A stretch of 64,000 nucleotides of DNA from NCBI GenBank assembly GCA_020849665.1, contig JADLFX010000052.1, positions 1 through 64,000 of the forward strand, read 5' to 3'. The DNA is from Planctomycetota bacterium (GTDB taxonomy: Bacteria > Planctomycetota > UBA1135 > UBA2386). The notes beneath the pieces were generated by a model. That model searched no databases. It had not been told where the DNA came from and saw only the letters and a list, made by a program, of their open reading frames with translations. Each line of letters opens with the position of its first letter. Within the stretch, counting starts at the first letter, position 1. A program made the translations under genes and the position numbers. Shown in pieces: positions 54,876 to 62,967 of this stretch.

Positions 54876-55204
54876 CGCGGCTGGTCGGGGGCAGGCTCGA
54901 TCTTGAAGAGCTGCTGCAGCTGGGCGAGCTTCAGCACGGCGGCCACCTGCGCGCTGGGAGCGCGGAGCACGAACTCCTTGCCGCGCTTCATCGCCGACTT
55001 GAGACCTTGCACCAGCACGGCGATGCCGGACGAGTCGATGTAGCTCACGCCGGCGAGGTCGACGACGGCCCGGCTGGCGTGCTTGAGGCCGTGCTGGATC
55101 TCGTCCAGGAGGCGCGGCGCCGACTCCATGTCGACCTCACCCCGCACCATCACGACGTGGTCGTGGCCCTCGGTCCCCCCGGTCAGCTGCAGGCGGGTGG
55201 TCAC
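54872..55204 (-). CDS. STAS-domain protein (anti-sigma antagonist or MlaB-like)
   Basis: A 110-residue single STAS domain. RGEVDMESAPRLLDEIQHGL and VVDLAGVSYIDSSGIAVLV are the family blocks; Ser58 in the D-S-S-G loop is at the place phosphorylated in SpoIIAA-type antagonists. Two readings are possible: an anti-sigma-factor antagonist partnered with the adjacent RsbW-like kinase, or MlaB, the STAS subunit that stabilises MlaF in the Mla complex. Its position, overlapped on both sides by the kinase (GTGA) and mlaE (ATGA), makes a double role attractive. GTG start. Confidence 0.88.
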   Translation of the reverse strand: MTTRLQLTGGTEGHDHVVMVRGEVDMESAPRLLDEIQHGLKHASRAVVDLAGVSYIDSSGIAVLVQGLKSAMKRGKEFVLRAPSAQVAAVLKLAQLQQLFKIEPAPDQPR

Positions 55205-55626
55205 GGCCGCTGCTCCTTGGGCACGCGCTTCTCCAGCACCAGGGCCATCGCCCCCGGCCGGTCCGGCTCGGCCTCGTATTCGATCCGATCCATGATCTGG
55301 CCGATGAAGTGCGTCCCGAGCCCGCCCGGCCGCAGCTCGGCCAGGTCGCGCGGACGGATCCGCGGCAGGTCTTCCTGCGCGCAGAACGCGCCGATCCGGA
55401 AGCGCACCAGCTCCGGCTCCACCTCGACCCGCACCTCGATGTCCTCGCAGCCGACGCGCGGCGTGCGGTGCTTGACGATGTTGGCGCAGGCCTCGTCGAG
55501 GGCCAGGACCACCATCTGGCCCTCGGCCCCCAATGCGCTCTCCAGGATGGACGCCACGAACGCCCGGACCGCCTTGAGACAGCCGGCCTCCGCCGGGACC
55601 TTCAACTGGTAGACGCGCGGGCTCAT
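55201..55626 (-). CDS. RsbW-like GHKL kinase with degenerate G1 box
   Basis: A 141-residue HATPase_c_2 domain of the RsbW/SpoIIAB type that phosphorylates STAS partners. The N-box is LALDEACANIVKH (Asn49) and the C-terminal G2 block is RPGGLGTHFIGQIMDRIEYE, both typical. The G1 position reads VRFRIGAFCAQED, lacking the aspartate of the usual DxGxxF, so nucleotide binding may be weakened or altered. A TAGGAT hexamer at 55639-55644 is 12 bases before the ATG and may be a promoter for the downstream genes. It lies 73 bases after the phosphatase gene. Confidence 0.87.
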   Translation of the reverse strand: MSPRVYQLKVPAEAGCLKAVRAFVASILESALGAEGQMVVLALDEACANIVKHRTPRVGCEDIEVRVEVEPELVRFRIGAFCAQEDLPRIRPRDLAELRPGGLGTHFIGQIMDRIEYEAEPDRPGAMALVLEKRVPKEQRP

Positions 55627-55699
55627 CGGGTGGCCGGGATCCTAGCGCGGGGGCTCCGGGGCCGGAGCGACTGTTGTGGCGCGGCGGCGCGCCCGGACC

Positions 55700-57343
55700 C
55701 TAGGTGCCGAAGCACAGGAGGGTCATGTCGTCGTTGCGCGGCTGCCCGGCGGCGTGGGCACGCGCGACGCGGAACACGCCTTCCGCAACGGCCACGGGAT
55801 CGCCTTCGGCATGGGCGAACACCGTGCTCACCCGCTCCAGGCCGAGCAGGTTGCCGTCCCGGTCGCGGGCGTCGGTGAGCCCGTCGGTGAACGCCAGCAC
55901 GTGGCCGGCGGCCGGCAGCGCCACCTCGGCCTGGACATAGGGGTACCCGGCGTCCGGGCTGACGTTCAGGGGCAGGCGCGCCACCTCGGGGGCCAGCTCG
56001 ACCACCGCTGCACCGGCGGCGCGCAGCAGCGGCGGCTGGTGGCCCGCGTTGGCGATGGTCAGCACCCGGCGCCTGGCGTCGAGCACCATCAGGAGCAGGG
56101 TCACGAAGCGGTCGGCGGGGCCGGTCTCGGCGAAGTTGCGGTGCAGGGTCGCCAGGGCCTCGGCCGGGCCGGCGCTGGTCAGGAATGCCGAGCGGATCTC
56201 GCTCGAGAGCCGCGCCATCAGCAGCGCGGCCGAGAGGCCCTTGCCGGACACGTCGCCGATGGCGATCCCCATCCGGCTGCCGGGCAGCGGCAGGAAGCCG
56301 AAGTAGTCCCCGCCCACCGAGAACGCCGGCTCGTAGCAGGCGTGGAAGCGGAACCCGTCCAGCTCGCCCGGCGGCTCCGGCAGGAAGCCGCGCTGGATCT
56401 CGCGCGCCAGGGTCACGTCGCGCTGGATCTGCGCGCGCGCCATCAGCTCCTCGTGCAGGCGTGCGTTCTCCAGCGCCACCGCCGCGGCGCTGGCCACGGC
56501 GCCCAGGATCTCCAGGTCGGCCTCGGTGAAGCGGTGCCGCACGCGCTCGGTGTGCACCTGGAGGAGCCCGAACGCGGCCCCGTCGCGGCCGAGCAGCGGC
56601 ACGCACATCACGGAGCGGATGTGCAGCTCGCTCATCGAGTGGCTGCCGGCGAGCTGCTCGTCGGCGAGCACGTCGGAGGACAGCACGGCCTTGCGGTTCT
56701 CGATCACCTGACGGGCCAGGGTGCGGCTCACCCGCACCTCGGCACCATCGGGTTCGCGCCGGTGCCGCACCGCCGCGGGCATCAGCTCGCCGTGCCCGGG
56801 CTCGCGCAGCAGGAGCAGCGCGCAGTCTGCCTTGGGGAACACGCGGAACAGGTTCTCGAGGATCCGCGGCAGCAGGCGGTGCAGCTCGAGGTGGCTGCCC
56901 AGGTCCTTGGTGATCTCCAGGATCGCGTGCAGGGCCGCCGCCGCCAGCGCCGGCGAGCGCGCCAGCTGGTCGGCGTCGCGCGCCGAGAGGATGCGCGAGT
57001 CGGACGTGCCCTCATCGGTGACCGCGACCTCGGGCAGGTCCTCGGCCGCGACCGCCTCGCGCAGCACGAAGCGGAACGTCGCGTCGCCGATGGTGATCTC
57101 GTCGGCATCGCCCAGCACGGACCTGCCGTGCAGCGGCCGGCCGTTGAGCAGCGTGCCGTTGCGCGACCCGAGGTCTTCCACCGCCCAGCCGTCCTGGTCG
57201 CGGTACACGCGCGCGTGGTGGCGCGACACGGCGGCGAGATCGAGGACCACGTCGCAGTCCTCGGCCCGTCCGATCGTGAACGCGGCACCACGCAGCTCGT
57301 GCCGCACCGGCACGCCGGCGACGATCTGTTCGAGGTGGGTCAT
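55700..57343 (-). CDS. FHA-GAF-PP2C phosphatase (RsbU/SpoIIE-like)
   Basis: A 547-residue soluble regulator. FHA domain at residues 20-97 (FTIGRAEDCDVVLD, VSRHHARVY, DLGSRNGTLLNG) binds phosphothreonine; GAF domain at about 138-296; a short coiled linker with ARAQIQRDVTLAREIQRGFLP, the usual junction; then a SpoIIE-type PP2C phosphatase (330-547) with metal aspartates in GGDYFGF (346), GDVSGKG (364) and RNDDMT (538-539). It should dephosphorylate the STAS partner when FHA and GAF inputs are engaged. The FHA end suggests coupling to a Ser/Thr kinase. Start at 57343 gives an intact FHA domain. Confidence 0.92.
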   Translation of the reverse strand: MTHLEQIVAGVPVRHELRGAAFTIGRAEDCDVVLDLAAVSRHHARVYRDQDGWAVEDLGSRNGTLLNGRPLHGRSVLGDADEITIGDATFRFVLREAVAAEDLPEVAVTDEGTSDSRILSARDADQLARSPALAAAALHAILEITKDLGSHLELHRLLPRILENLFRVFPKADCALLLLREPGHGELMPAAVRHRREPDGAEVRVSRTLARQVIENRKAVLSSDVLADEQLAGSHSMSELHIRSVMCVPLLGRDGAAFGLLQVHTERVRHRFTEADLEILGAVASAAAVALENARLHEELMARAQIQRDVTLAREIQRGFLPEPPGELDGFRFHACYEPAFSVGGDYFGFLPLPGSRMGIAIGDVSGKGLSAALLMARLSSEIRSAFLTSAGPAEALATLHRNFAETGPADRFVTLLLMVLDARRRVLTIANAGHQPPLLRAAGAAVVELAPEVARLPLNVSPDAGYPYVQAEVALPAAGHVLAFTDGLTDARDRDGNLLGLERVSTVFAHAEGDPVAVAEGVFRVARAHAAGQPRNDDMTLLCFGT

Positions 57344-57596
57344 GGCCGCGCGCAGATGGTCGGGCGGAGGCACGCGAAATGCGACTGGCTGGCGGCGCCG
57401 CGGCGCAGGCAACCTGCGGATCGGGCGGGTCCGGGGTCCGATCCGGCCGCGGGGACACCGCGCCGGGCCCCGGGCGCGGCAGCGGATTCACGGCCGCGGC
57501 CGTCACCGGGACGCGTGCCAGGGCACAGGGAAGGAGGCGGCCTGCCCCGCGGTGGGGCCGGCGCCATGACCCAGCAACCCTTCCTCAGGAGGAACG

Positions 57597-58034
57597 ATGA
57601 TCCTGCCCTGGTTCGCATCCGTGATGCTCGCCGCCGCCGTGGCGGGCGGCGATCCGTGTCCGCACCACGTCATCCGCACCGTGGCCGCACGCGCCGAGGC
57701 CGCGCTCGCCATTCAGTGCGCCGGCAGCATCCGCGTCGAGTACGGCGGCATCGAGTGGCGGCCGAAAGGCGACGAGTGCCCGGCATTCGTGATCGTGACC
57801 CCGGGACACGACACCTACGAGCTGCGCCCGGGCAGCCAGACCTACGTGATCGCGAAGAACACGTTCGCGATCCGCGCGTTCCGCTTCCGCTGCGTGCACC
57901 GCTACTTCCTCTTCTTCGCCATCGGCGTGAGCTGCGAGGCCGACGGCGCCGAGAACGTCGGTGCGGTCACCCACTACGAGATGCGCCCGTGCGCCGAGCT
58001 GCCGCAGCCCGACCGGGTCGGGAGCCGGCCATGA
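57597..58034 (+). CDS. Small exported cysteine-containing protein, unknown function
   Basis: A 145-residue product with a strong ribosome site (AGGAGG, 4 bases before the ATG). MILPWFASVMLAAAVAGGDP looks like a signal peptide. Six cysteines follow (DPCPHH, IQCAG, DECPA, FRCVH, VSCEA, RPCAE), suggesting disulfides outside the cytoplasm. RYFLFFAIGVSC is aromatic-rich but short for a membrane helix. No family recognised. Its stop overlaps the start of the next gene as ATGA, so the two are coupled. The 253 bases upstream, to the phosphatase gene, hold no supported gene. Confidence 0.7.
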   Translation: MILPWFASVMLAAAVAGGDPCPHHVIRTVAARAEAALAIQCAGSIRVEYGGIEWRPKGDECPAFVIVTPGHDTYELRPGSQTYVIAKNTFAIRAFRFRCVHRYFLFFAIGVSCEADGAENVGAVTHYEMRPCAELPQPDRVGSRP

Positions 58035-59497
58035 GGCGCGCGGGCGTCCTGGTGCCCGGCCTCCTCCTGGGCGCGGTCCTCGCCATGCTGGCCCTCTCGC
58101 ACGCCTCGCGGCGGCCCGAGACGCCGCGGCCCGAGCCCGGGACCGAGCAGGTCGACGTCCCCACGACGGCGCCCGGCCGCACGCGGGGGCTCGCGCCGGC
58201 CGCGGCGGGCGGCGGACTGGAACGCCGCGCGATGGAGGAGCCCGACCCGCACGATTTCGCCGCCTTCGTGGACCGGCTCGTCCGCCTGGGCCTCGCCCTC
58301 GACGAGGCGGTGCGGGCGGGCCGGGACGCCGAGGCCAGGAGCCGCGACGCCGAGGCCAAGGAGCTGTGCGGGCGGATCGTGCGCGAGGTCGCCGACTTCG
58401 ACGCCCGCGCCCTGCACGCGCTGGCGGGCTGCCCGGTCGAGGACCAGGGCCAGACCGCCCAGGTCCGGCGCCGCGTGCTGGCGTTCCTGGTGGCACAGGG
58501 ACTGGCGCGGCGCGCCGGCCGCGACGACCGGCAGGCGCGCCGTGCCGGCCTCGACGACCTGGTGCGCGGCATCGTCACGCTGCTGCCCCGCGACGAGATG
58601 CTGGCGCGCGAACTGGCGCCGCTCCTCGTCGGCCAGCCCTACCTGGGGCCGGCGCACGAGACCGACCTGCTGGAACTGGCCGACCTGGCGCGCGAGCAGG
58701 CCTGGCTGGTGCCGGCGGCGGTCGAACTGCTCCGCACGCTCTGGGACAACCTGGAGCACAGCGGGGCGCGTGGCGCGAGCGAGCTGCTGGCGGCGGCGCT
58801 CCTGGCGCTGGAGGACGGCAACCCGGTCCGCCGCCTCGCGGCGCTGGAACGCCTGCTGCGGCGCGGCGAGGAGCGCCACCGGGAGGCGGTCGTGCAGCAG
58901 ATCCTGCAGCGCCGCGATCGCCAGGGCGCACGCGCGGTGGCCATCGCGGCGGCGCAGCACCTGCCCCCCGCGGACGCCTTCGCGATCCTGCGCCGGCTGG
59001 CCGACGTGGAGCCGCAGGCGCTGATGCCGGGGTTCCTCACGCTGGGCGGGCGCGACGCCGGGTTCCTGCGCGGCCGCTACGAGGAGCTCCTCGGCAACGA
59101 CGTCGAACCACGGCTGCGTGCCGAGCTGATCACCGGCGCGGGGTTCCAGGGGAGCAGCGAGGACGTGCTCCTGGCCCAGACCGCATTCGATCTGGATCGC
59201 GACCCTGGCGTGCGCGAACGCGCGCTCTTCGTGCTCACCGCGCGCGCGGGCACCAGCCTGGGCCCGGCCGCGCTCGATCGCGCGCTCGACGACCCGGGCC
59301 TCAGCGGCCGGCCCGAGCAGCTCGGGCAGATCGTGCTGGCCCTGGAGAACCTCGCGCACAGCGGCGACCCAGGCGTCGTGGCGCGGATCGGAACCCGCAT
59401 CCTGGCGCGGCAAGGCCTCCTGCCGGGCGACCGGAGCACGCTCGAGCGGCTCCTGGAGCGCAATTCGCCCGGCGGAGCGTGGCGGACGCCGCGCTAG
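58031..59497 (+). CDS. Membrane-anchored helical-repeat protein, unknown function
   Basis: A 488-residue protein starting with a signal anchor (GVLVPGLLLGAVLAMLALSHA), a Pro/Thr-rich linker (residues 25-65) and then an almost wholly helical body with leucine spacing like HEAT repeats (LLAAALLALEDGNPVRRLAALERLL, ILRRLADVEPQALMPGFLTLGG, VRERALFVLTARAG). No catalytic motif is visible. It is probably a periplasmic scaffold. It is translationally coupled to the small exported protein, so the pair may form one complex. Family not recognised. Confidence 0.75.
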   Translation: MRRAGVLVPGLLLGAVLAMLALSHASRRPETPRPEPGTEQVDVPTTAPGRTRGLAPAAAGGGLERRAMEEPDPHDFAAFVDRLVRLGLALDEAVRAGRDAEARSRDAEAKELCGRIVREVADFDARALHALAGCPVEDQGQTAQVRRRVLAFLVAQGLARRAGRDDRQARRAGLDDLVRGIVTLLPRDEMLARELAPLLVGQPYLGPAHETDLLELADLAREQAWLVPAAVELLRTLWDNLEHSGARGASELLAAALLALEDGNPVRRLAALERLLRRGEERHREAVVQQILQRRDRQGARAVAIAAAQHLPPADAFAILRRLADVEPQALMPGFLTLGGRDAGFLRGRYEELLGNDVEPRLRAELITGAGFQGSSEDVLLAQTAFDLDRDPGVRERALFVLTARAGTSLGPAALDRALDDPGLSGRPEQLGQIVLALENLAHSGDPGVVARIGTRILARQGLLPGDRSTLERLLERNSPGGAWRTPR

Positions 59498-59507
59498 GCG
59501 GCCCGGC

Positions 59508-59672
59508 TCACTTCTTCTTCTCGGTGTGCAGCGTGTGCTTGCGCAGGCGCGGCGAGTACTTCTTCAGCGAGAGCTTCGCGGTGCCCGGCTTCTTGCGGAG
59601 CACGTAGTTGCGATCGCCGGTCTCCTCGCAGACGAGGAACACGACTTCTTTCTTCTTCTTCGGCTTGGCCAT
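59508..59672 (-). CDS. rpmG: 50S ribosomal protein L33
   Basis: A 54-residue ribosomal protein: MAKPKKKKEVVFLVCEETGDRNYVLRKKP... ending in a lysine-rich tail. The KKxxVFLxC and RNY..RKKP pattern and the size identify L33. Only one cysteine is present, so this is a non-zinc variant. It lies alone, converging with the helical-repeat gene (10-base gap) with its own candidate promoter upstream. No tRNA-Trp, secE or nusG, the usual neighbours in some phyla, occur here. Confidence 0.93.
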   Translation of the reverse strand: MAKPKKKKEVVFLVCEETGDRNYVLRKKPGTAKLSLKKYSPRLRKHTLHTEKKK

Positions 59673-59697
59673 GGCTCGGTCCTGGAAAGGGCGGGGC

Positions 59698-59726
59698 AGG
59701 CTAGCAGCGCGCCCCTGACAAGCCAA
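59698..59726 (-). promoter_or_regulatory. Possible sigma-70-type promoter of rpmG
   Basis: Read leftward, TTGGCT (59721-59726) and TAGCCT (59698-59703) are separated by 17 bases, giving a start about 18 bases before the rpmG ATG. Matches to consensus are moderate. Confidence 0.35.
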
Positions 59727-59746
59727 GGCCGCAGGCCGCCGGGGGC

Positions 59747-60856
59747 TCAGGAGTGCCGGAACACCAGGATCGGTACGGTCCAGGTCCACGGCGGCCAGGG
59801 GCTGATCGTGGGGTTGGCTCCGGGCGCCAGGACCATCTGCGCCGAGCCCTGGAGGCCGAGCCGGTCCAGGAAGAAGAGCAGGCCGTTGCTGGTGGCGAGA
59901 CCCGGCGCGCCCATCGCGGGGTCCGACACGAAGGCCTGCAGCACGACGCGGAGACCGCTCAGGTTCGCGTTGGCCGGCAGCGGAAGGTCCAGTGCCCAGG
60001 TGCCGGTGGCACCGGTGCGCCCTGCCGCGGCCAGCCAGGCGAAGGCCCAGACGCGGCAGGCCGGCACGACGGGACCCACGCCGGCCGGGAAGCGCGGATC
60101 GCCCTCGACCTGGGCGAAGGCCCAGACCGGCCGGTCGGCCGCGGCCGCGGAGAGCCGGGCGCGCAGGTTGCCGCCGTTGCCGGGCGGCGTCGCGTCGGTG
60201 GCCGCCAGGAGCATCGGCAGCGGCGCGCTCCCGGAGCCGCAGCCACCACGCCCGAGCGCCAGCACCAGGCTGCGATCGACGCCGCCCGGGAGATACAAGG
60301 CGTCGGCCCAGTGATCGGGCGAGACCGCGGCGACCGGGTCGCTCGTGGTCGCCTGCACGAAGAGGCCCGCATTCGTGGGGACGTAGGGCTGGGCGAACGG
60401 GATCACCAGGAGATCCCCACCGTGGGCCGCACCGGGCCCGTGCGGCTGCGTCGCCGGCAGCGCGAGCGAGACCGGTCCGGCCACGGTGGTCAGACCCGGC
60501 GGCTGGTTCGCCCGCACGTCCTGGCCGAGCGCGGCCCAATCCGTGCTGGTCAGGCGCACGGTCACGGTGCGGGTGAGCGCCGGGTAGGGCGGCTCGTCGG
60601 GGAGCGAGCAGCGGCGGAAGACCAGCGCGTTGAGGCTCTTGCCGGCCAGAGCCTTGGGCGTGGCCCGCGCCTCGAAGAGCACCTGCAGGACGCCCTGGCT
60701 CCAGCGCGCGGGCATCGACAGACCGGCGTTGCCGGGCCGTTCCTGGAAGCCCTCCGGCAGGACCACCTCGCCCTGCGCGGGAGCGGGGATGCAGCAGAGT
60801 GCGACACCCAGGAGGGAGAGGGATCTCGAGACGATCACCGCGCGATCCGTTGCCAC
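59747..60856 (-). CDS. Secreted protein of unknown function
   Basis: A 369-residue exported protein. The signal (VIVSRSLSLLGVALCCIPAPAQG) is near the start; GTG at 60856 and GTG at 60838 are both possible. The body shows beta-rich, Pro/Gly-rich segments (TVRLTSTDWAALGQDV, GLFVQATTSDP, GGVDRSLVLALGRGGCGSG) and a C-terminal block LSGLRVVLQAFVSDPAMGAPGLATSNGL which resembles the ends of the secreted proteins at 41825 and 44651. No catalytic motif seen. Likely a member of a lineage-specific secreted family. Confidence 0.75.
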   Translation of the reverse strand: MATDRAVIVSRSLSLLGVALCCIPAPAQGEVVLPEGFQERPGNAGLSMPARWSQGVLQVLFEARATPKALAGKSLNALVFRRCSLPDEPPYPALTRTVTVRLTSTDWAALGQDVRANQPPGLTTVAGPVSLALPATQPHGPGAAHGGDLLVIPFAQPYVPTNAGLFVQATTSDPVAAVSPDHWADALYLPGGVDRSLVLALGRGGCGSGSAPLPMLLAATDATPPGNGGNLRARLSAAAADRPVWAFAQVEGDPRFPAGVGPVVPACRVWAFAWLAAAGRTGATGTWALDLPLPANANLSGLRVVLQAFVSDPAMGAPGLATSNGLLFFLDRLGLQGSAQMVLAPGANPTISPWPPWTWTVPILVFRHS

Positions 60857-60912
60857 GCCCAGGCATCGACCTCGCGGTCACGCCGACTTGATGGCACGCG
60901 CCATGGCAACGG

Positions 60913-60957
60913 TGAAAAGGCGCGGGGGCGCGTGCGGACCGCCGCACGCGCCCCCGC
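60913..60957 (-). terminator. Rho-independent terminator of the cytochrome c peroxidase gene
   Basis: A perfect 16-bp stem (60922-60937 with 60942-60957) around a 4-base loop is followed, reading leftward, by CCTTTTC (T-run at 60915-60918). It lies 116 bases beyond the peroxidase stop codon. This is the strongest terminator in the window. Confidence 0.75.
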
Positions 60958-61073
60958 TCGGAGGCGGCCCGACATCGCCGGGCGCCGCCCAGGGCTCGAC
61001 CCTCCGTTCCCCTCGTCCCGTCCCGCGCCTTATCGGACGGGCGGACGAGCGGACTGGAGCCGCGACCCGCGGC

Positions 61074-62123
61074 TCAGCGCTCCAGCCGGGTCGCCGGCTC
61101 CACCAGGGTGCCGGTCAGCGCCTTCAGGAAGGTCACGATGTCGGCCACGGTCGCCTCGGGGAGGTCGCGGCCGAGCTGCAGCTTGCCCATCCTGGCGACG
61201 GCCTCCTCCAGGGTCGCGACCTTGCCGTCGTGGAAATACGGCGCGGTCTTCGCGACGTTGAGCAGCGAGGGCACCTTGAACATGCCGCGGTCGCTCTCGT
61301 TGTTGGTGACCCGGAAGCGTCCGGGGTCGGGGCTCGGGTAGGGCTGCAGGAGGCCGGACTTCTGGTACATGTTGCCGCCCAGGAGCTCGGTGTTGTGGCA
61401 GGCCGTGCAGCCGTTCTCGATGAACGCCTTGAGGCCACGCTTCTGCGCGGGAGTGAGGGCGTCGGACCTGCCGGCGAGGTACTCCTCCCACGGGCCGCGG
61501 GTGACCAGCGTGCGTTCGAACGCGCCGATCGCGCTGGCGAAGTTGCGGGGGGTCACGGGGTCGGCGTCGCCGGGGAACGCCTTCTGGAACATCCCCACGG
61601 TCTCTGCATCGGCCTTGAGGATCCGCACGAGCTCGGCCTCGTCCGCCACGCCGTGCTCGCTGGGGTTCAGCACCGGGCCGAGGGCCTGCTCCTCCACGTG
61701 CACGGCACGCCCGTCCCAGAACTGCACGAAGTGCCGGGCGGCGTTGAAGGTGCTGGGCGTGTTGCGGTCACCCGCCGCGCCGCCGGTGCCGGGCGAGGTG
61801 GGCTTGTTGTCGACGCCGTAGGTGTCGAGGGAGTGGCAGCTCGCACAGGCGATGTCGCCGCCCTTCGAGAGGCGCTTGTCGTGGTAGAGCCGCCTGCCCA
61901 GGGCCACCTTCTCGGCCGTGACCTTGTTGTCGGTCTTCGGCGTCGCCGGGGCGATCTTGAAGATCATCAGCAGGTTGGGGTCGATCTGGACGTCCTCGAC
62001 CGTCCTGCCGGCGCCCGGCTGCGCCGCCGGCTTCTTGAGGGGTTCCTGCTCGTGTCCGCCACCACAGGAGGATGCGACGGTGGCGGCGACCAAGGCGACC
62101 ACCGCCCGGAGATTCGGCTTCAT
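61074..62123 (-). CDS. Cytochrome c peroxidase (CcpA/MauG family) lipoprotein
   Basis: A 349-residue di-haem protein. MKPNLRAVVALVAATVASSC gives a lipoprotein signal (Cys20). Haem sites are CASCH (93-97) and CTACH (239-243), spaced as in di-haem peroxidases; conserved NTPSTFNAARHFVQFWDGRA and FRVTNNESDRGMFKVPSLLNVAKTAPYFHDG complete the family pattern. It reduces hydrogen peroxide with electrons from a small cytochrome c in the periplasm. GGAG 10 bases upstream supports the ATG. It diverges from the SDR gene across 34 bases. Confidence 0.93.
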   Translation of the reverse strand: MKPNLRAVVALVAATVASSCGGGHEQEPLKKPAAQPGAGRTVEDVQIDPNLLMIFKIAPATPKTDNKVTAEKVALGRRLYHDKRLSKGGDIACASCHSLDTYGVDNKPTSPGTGGAAGDRNTPSTFNAARHFVQFWDGRAVHVEEQALGPVLNPSEHGVADEAELVRILKADAETVGMFQKAFPGDADPVTPRNFASAIGAFERTLVTRGPWEEYLAGRSDALTPAQKRGLKAFIENGCTACHNTELLGGNMYQKSGLLQPYPSPDPGRFRVTNNESDRGMFKVPSLLNVAKTAPYFHDGKVATLEEAVARMGKLQLGRDLPEATVADIVTFLKALTGTLVEPATRLER

Positions 62124-62157
62124 GGCTCGTGACTCCAAGGGACAGAATGGGGGGGAA

Positions 62158-62967
62158 ATGGCCCATTCTCCCGAGTCGCCCGAGCCAGGTCGAGCGCTCG
62201 TCACCGGCGCGAGCCGCGGCATCGGGCGCGCCATCGCCGAGCGGCTGGCACGACGCGGCGTCGGGCTCGCGCTCGTGGCGCGCGACGCACGCGCCCTGGA
62301 CGAGGTGCGGGGCCGCGTCGAGGCGCTCGGCGCGGCGTGCCGCACCTACGCCGCCGACCTGCGCGACCCGTCGGTGCCGGCGCGCATCGTCGCGGAGGCG
62401 CTCGCCGACCTGGGCGGACTCGACACGCTGGTCAACAACGCCGGCACCGCGCCCTCCGACCGCATCGAGCACACGAGCGACCAGACCCTCGACGAGGTGC
62501 TGGATCTGCACGTGAAGGCGCCGTTCCGCCTGGTGCGCGCGCTCCTCCCCCACCTGCGCGGGCTGCCGGCCGCGTGGATCGTGCAGGTGGCCAGCTCGGC
62601 CGGGCTGCGCGGCTTCCCGTTCACCGCCGCCTACGGCGCGGCCAAGCATGCCATGGTCGGCCTGACGCGTGCGCTCGGCGCCGAGCTGGCCAGCACCGCG
62701 ATCCGCGTGCGGGCGCTCTGCCCCGGCTTCGTCGACACCGAGATCACCCGCGGCGCGGCGCGGGCGGTGGCGGCCCGTGGCAGGACCAGCGCCGACGAGG
62801 CCCTGCGCCGCATGGGCGCCATGAACCGCCTGGGCCGGATGCTCACCGCCGACGAGGTGGCCGCGGCGGTCGAGGACCTGCTCTTCCACGGCGACGGCCT
62901 GGAGAACGGCGCTGTGCTGGACCTGGACTGCCTGCCGCCGCGGCCGGTGCACAACGTGACCTCATGA
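62158..62967 (+). CDS. Short-chain dehydrogenase/reductase
   Basis: A 269-residue classical SDR. LVTGASRGIGRAIAERLARRG is the NAD(P) loop, LVNNAGTAP the structural NNAG, VASSAGLRGFPFTAAYGAAKHA the catalytic Ser, Tyr and Lys, and CPGFVDTEI the C-terminal cofactor motif. An arginine after the glycine loop and RDARAL at the second strand suggest NADP preference. It likely acts on a hydroxyacyl-CoA or alcohol because it is coupled by ATGA overlap to an enoyl-CoA hydratase-like gene. A G-run just before the ATG may serve as ribosome site. Confidence 0.9.
   Translation: MAHSPESPEPGRALVTGASRGIGRAIAERLARRGVGLALVARDARALDEVRGRVEALGAACRTYAADLRDPSVPARIVAEALADLGGLDTLVNNAGTAPSDRIEHTSDQTLDEVLDLHVKAPFRLVRALLPHLRGLPAAWIVQVASSAGLRGFPFTAAYGAAKHAMVGLTRALGAELASTAIRVRALCPGFVDTEITRGAARAVAARGRTSADEALRRMGAMNRLGRMLTADEVAAAVEDLLFHGDGLENGAVLDLDCLPPRPVHNVTS

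Noticed and set aside
57490..57503. Perfect 14-bp palindrome ACGGCCGCGGCCGT between divergent genes
   Set aside because: All-GC core expected by chance at this base composition; no second copy or known operator type.
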